A stretch of 38,915 bases of DNA from JBHENW01 sp046261875. GTDB lineage: Bacteria > Acidobacteriota > Thermoanaerobaculia > UBA5066 > Gp7-AA6. This document shows positions 36,785 to 38,915 of the stretch, one piece after another. Positions within the stretch are counted from its first letter, which is position 1. Each line of letters begins with the position of its first letter. Made by a program: the position numbers and the translations under genes. The stretch is taken from positions 1 through 38,915 of the forward strand of contig JBHENW010000126.1 of NCBI GenBank assembly GCA_046261875.1. Direction: 5' to 3'. The notes below the pieces were generated by a model. That model was not told where the DNA came from, made no database searches, and saw only the letters and a list, made by a program, of their open reading frames with translations.

Positions 36785-37863
36785 CGGCGCCGGGCCTCCA
36801 TCGCCTCGAGGAAAGAGGCGAACAGGACGTTCGCGTCGTGCGGGCCCGGCGCGGCCTCGGGATGGAACTGCGCCGCCAGGATCGGCAGCGTCCGATGGCG
36901 GAAGCCTTCGAGCGTGCCGTCGTTCAGGTTGCGGTGCGTGGACTCGATCTCCCGCGGCAGGGTCGCATCCTCCACGGCAAAGCCGTGGTTCTGCGACGTG
37001 ATCGCGACGGCGCCGGTCGCCAGGTCGGATACGGGATGGTTGGCGCCACGGTGCCCGAACTTCAGCTTGAACGTCTTCGCTCCCAGAGCGAGGCCCAGGA
37101 GCTGGTGGCCGAGGCAGATCCCGAAGATCGGCCGCTTCGGGATCAGCTTCTCGATCGTGCCGATCGGCCCCGCGAGCGCCGCCGGGTCGCCGGGCCCGTT
37201 GGAGAGGAAGATGCCGTCGGGATCGTCCCGGAGCACCTCCTCCGCGGTCGCCGTCGCGGGAAAGACGCGGACGCGGCAGGAGGCGGCGTTCAGCAGGCGC
37301 ACGATGTTGCGTTTCATCCCGAAGTCGATCGCCGCCACGCGAAAGCGGTTTCCGTTGCCGTCGTGGACGCGTGTCTCGCGCGTCGAGACGGAGAGCGCGA
37401 GGTCGCTGCCGATCATTTCGGGGGATCCGCGGATCTGCGCGAGCAGCACCTCGGGGTCCGCGATCTCTGTGGAGATCCCCGCTCGCATGGCGCCCTCCGT
37501 CCGGATCCGCCGGACGAGCGCGCGCGTGTCCAGGCCGTGCAAGCCGGTCACCGCGTTGCGATCGAGATAGGACGCGAGACTCTCTTCGCCGCCCGTCCCG
37601 CTCCATCGGTCCGGGAAGTCGCGGCCGACGAAGCCGGCGACATGGACGCGGTCGGACTCCGCCTCGGAGGCGCGGATCCCGTAATTTCCGACGTGGGCGG
37701 CCGTCATCACGACGATCTGCCCCGCGTAGGACGGGTCCGTCAGGACCTCCTGGTAGCCGCTCATCGCCGTGTTGAAGACGATCTCGCCGAAGGAGGTGCC
37801 CGCGCGGCCGATCGCCTCGCCGTGGTATGCGGTCCCGTCCTCCAGAAGCAGCAGGCCCTTCAC
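36781..37863 (-). CDS. carA: carbamoyl-phosphate synthase small subunit (glutaminase)
   Basis: 360 aa. Hydrolyses glutamine and channels ammonia to CarB. N-terminal CPSase small domain (FGEIVFNTAMSGYQEVLTDPSY region, shown in part as NTAMSGYQE at 31-39), then a class I glutamine amidotransferase domain: nucleophile C250 in GICLGHQLLG, and H334-E336 in FHPEA. GTG 37863 overlaps the DAHP synthase stop by 4 nt (GTGA), and its own stop overlaps the LolC/E start by 4 nt. It is separated from carB by two genes, although both products form one enzyme. Confidence 0.96.
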   Translation of the reverse strand: MKGLLLLEDGTAYHGEAIGRAGTSFGEIVFNTAMSGYQEVLTDPSYAGQIVVMTAAHVGNYGIRASEAESDRVHVAGFVGRDFPDRWSGTGGEESLASYLDRNAVTGLHGLDTRALVRRIRTEGAMRAGISTEIADPEVLLAQIRGSPEMIGSDLALSVSTRETRVHDGNGNRFRVAAIDFGMKRNIVRLLNAASCRVRVFPATATAEEVLRDDPDGIFLSNGPGDPAALAGPIGTIEKLIPKRPIFGICLGHQLLGLALGAKTFKLKFGHRGANHPVSDLATGAVAITSQNHGFAVEDATLPREIESTHRNLNDGTLEGFRHRTLPILAAQFHPEAAPGPHDANVLFASFLEAMEARRR

Positions 37864-38873
37864 AGCTCGCGCCCCAGGACCGGGGCCATCCGGCGGATCT
37901 CCTCGGCGAGCTGGGCGAACATCTCCGGAAGCAGCGCCTGGGGACCGTCGGAGAGCGCGGCTTCCGGTCGGGAATGGACCTCGATCAAGAGGCCGTCCGC
38001 GCCCGCGGCGACCGCCGCCCGCGAGAGCGGAAGGACTTTCTGCCGCTTCCCGGTTCCGTGGGAGGGATCCACGACGATCGGCAGATGGGAGATCCGCTGG
38101 ACGTACGGGATGGCGGCGAGGTCGAGCGTATTTCGCGTGTGATTGGCGAACGTCCTCACCCCGCGCTCGCAGAGCACCACGTCGTAGTTGCCCTCGGCGA
38201 GCAGGTACTCGGCCGACAGCAGCAGCTCCTCGATCGTCGCCGACATGCCGCGCTTGAGCAGGACGGGCTTTCGGAGCCGGCCGACCTTGCGCAGCAGCGA
38301 GAAGTTCTGCATGTTCCGCGCGCCGATCTGGAGGCAGTCCGCGTATTCGGCCACGAGCTCCGCCGACTCCGTATCGAGCACCTCGGTGACGATCGGGAGA
38401 CCGGTCTCCTCGCGCACGCGGGCGAGGATCTTCAGGCCTTTTTCGCCCAGGCCCTGGAAGGAATAGGGCGAGGTGCGCGGCTTGAACGCGCCGCCGCGAA
38501 ACAGCTGAGCCCCCGCCCCCCGCACGCTGTGCGCGATTTCGAGGGCCTGCTCTTCCGACTCGACGGCGCACGGACCGGCGATGAGCGCCAGGCGGGGCCC
38601 GCCCACCGGCACCCCGCCGATCGAGACGACGGTCGACTCGCGCTTGGACTCGCGCGAGACGAGCTTGTACGGCGCGGTGACCGGTATGACTTCCGCGACG
38701 CCCGGGAGGTTCTCGAAGGCCCCGGCGTCCACGCTCCCCTGGTTGCCCGTGATGCCGATCGCGGTCCTCTGGGAGCCGGGGATGGGGTGGGCCTGGAGGC
38801 CGAGCGCCCGGACGCTCCCGACGACGCGCCGGACGTCTTCCTCCGTCGCCGCGGCATCCATCACGATGAGCAC
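37860..38873 (-). CDS. aroF: 3-deoxy-7-phosphoheptulonate (DAHP) synthase, type I-beta
   Basis: 337 aa. Condenses erythrose-4-phosphate and phosphoenolpyruvate, first step of the shikimate pathway. An N-terminal ferredoxin-like regulatory domain (residues 1-70, begins MLIVMDAAATEED), as in the Thermotoga enzyme, precedes a TIM barrel. Seen: AGPCAVES (99-106), GAFKPRTSPYSFQG, QIGARNMQN, LLKRGMSATIEE, CERGVRTF, VVDPSHGTGKR and a C-terminal EVH segment. The regulatory domain suggests feedback control by aromatic amino acids. GTG 38873 lies 6 nt after CAGAAT and lacks a Shine-Dalgarno. It heads the aroF-carA-LolC/E operon. Confidence 0.93.
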   Translation of the reverse strand: MLIVMDAAATEEDVRRVVGSVRALGLQAHPIPGSQRTAIGITGNQGSVDAGAFENLPGVAEVIPVTAPYKLVSRESKRESTVVSIGGVPVGGPRLALIAGPCAVESEEQALEIAHSVRGAGAQLFRGGAFKPRTSPYSFQGLGEKGLKILARVREETGLPIVTEVLDTESAELVAEYADCLQIGARNMQNFSLLRKVGRLRKPVLLKRGMSATIEELLLSAEYLLAEGNYDVVLCERGVRTFANHTRNTLDLAAIPYVQRISHLPIVVDPSHGTGKRQKVLPLSRAAVAAGADGLLIEVHSRPEAALSDGPQALLPEMFAQLAEEIRRMAPVLGREL

Positions 38874-38879
38874 GCGCGT

Positions 38880-38885
38880 ATTCTG
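38880..38885 (-). promoter_or_regulatory. weak -10-like CAGAAT, 6 nt before the DAHP synthase GTG
   Basis: CAGAAT matches TATAAT at 4 of 6 positions; a TTGACA occurs just upstream but too close to serve as its -35. Included because the spacing to the start repeats the pattern seen at other genes. Confidence 0.25.
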
Positions 38886-38888
38886 TCA

Positions 38889-38915
38889 AACACGTCGGCT
38901 TCGCTGGCGCGGGAC
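38889..38915 (-). repeat. fragment of the composite repeat at the right edge
   Basis: CACGTCGGCTTCGCT at 38891-38905 is identical to 17094-17108 in the insert of copy C, in the same relation to a downstream gene (DAHP synthase). The rest lies outside the window, so the core cannot be checked. Confidence 0.4.

Noticed and set aside
35534..37606. A 690-residue frame that would fuse carA antisense-frame sequence to the LolC/E permease
   Set aside because: The upstream part is out of frame with real carA and lacks motifs; the permease starts at TTG 36784 at the carA stop.

Overview
The window is about 38.9 kb of very GC-rich, densely coding bacterial chromosome. It holds 25 complete protein genes and one gene cut by the left edge. 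I recognise no rRNA, tRNA, CRISPR array, phage or transposase. The cell is diderm: there are LPS-type polysaccharide, outer-membrane lipoprotein and LolC/E export functions, and a periplasmic alpha-2-macroglobulin paired with PBP1C. GC content, the secreted CRVIDTR-type protein and the ECF sigma type fit an Acidobacteriota-like lineage (for example Thermoanaerobaculia). That placement is inference only.

Layout. 1-1793 (minus): truncated secreted protein and an ECF-type sigma factor. 1821-7839 (minus): compact operon phoH, pgpH-like HD phosphodiesterase, ybeY, CNNM/CBS protein, era, covering RNA and ribosome quality control, c-di-AMP turnover and ion transport. 8020-8598 (minus): small secreted protein with its own promoter and a strong terminator. 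8647-10306: divergent isopropylmalate-dehydrogenase-family enzyme and cysteine-dioxygenase-like cupin. 10499-13587: lipoprotein M48 metalloprotease facing a GT-C-like membrane protein, with overlapping 3' ends. 13676-17045 (minus): FHA protein, VIT-family metal transporter, UvrD/PcrA helicase. 17302-18999 (plus): Spy/CpxP-like protein and chorismate synthase. 19050-27223 (plus): alpha-2-macroglobulin and PBP1C, overlapping. 27309-33423 (minus): carB, O-antigen-ligase-like protein, and a LytM/M23 protein that lacks key catalytic residues. 33677-35461 (minus): secreted 14-repeat propeller protein. 35534-38873 (minus): DAHP synthase, carA and a LolC/E-type permease, translationally coupled.

The genes are mostly conserved housekeeping genes, and I see no obvious new multi-gene system. 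The less ordinary signal lies between genes. (1) A composite, hairpin-rich repeat with a recurring 12-bp core (CCTCGCGCCGCG) lies in the same orientation upstream of three unrelated genes (M48 protease, uvrD, carB), and a fragment lies at the right edge. (2) At least six genes have a TANNNT -10-like hexamer only 6-8 nt before the start codon and no Shine-Dalgarno, which suggests widespread leaderless transcription. (3) The M48 gene has a 13-bp stem that buries its Shine-Dalgarno. (4) Seven-base tandem repeats begin exactly at gene stop codons in two places. (5) phoH and era have no usual start codon where the conserved protein sequence must begin.
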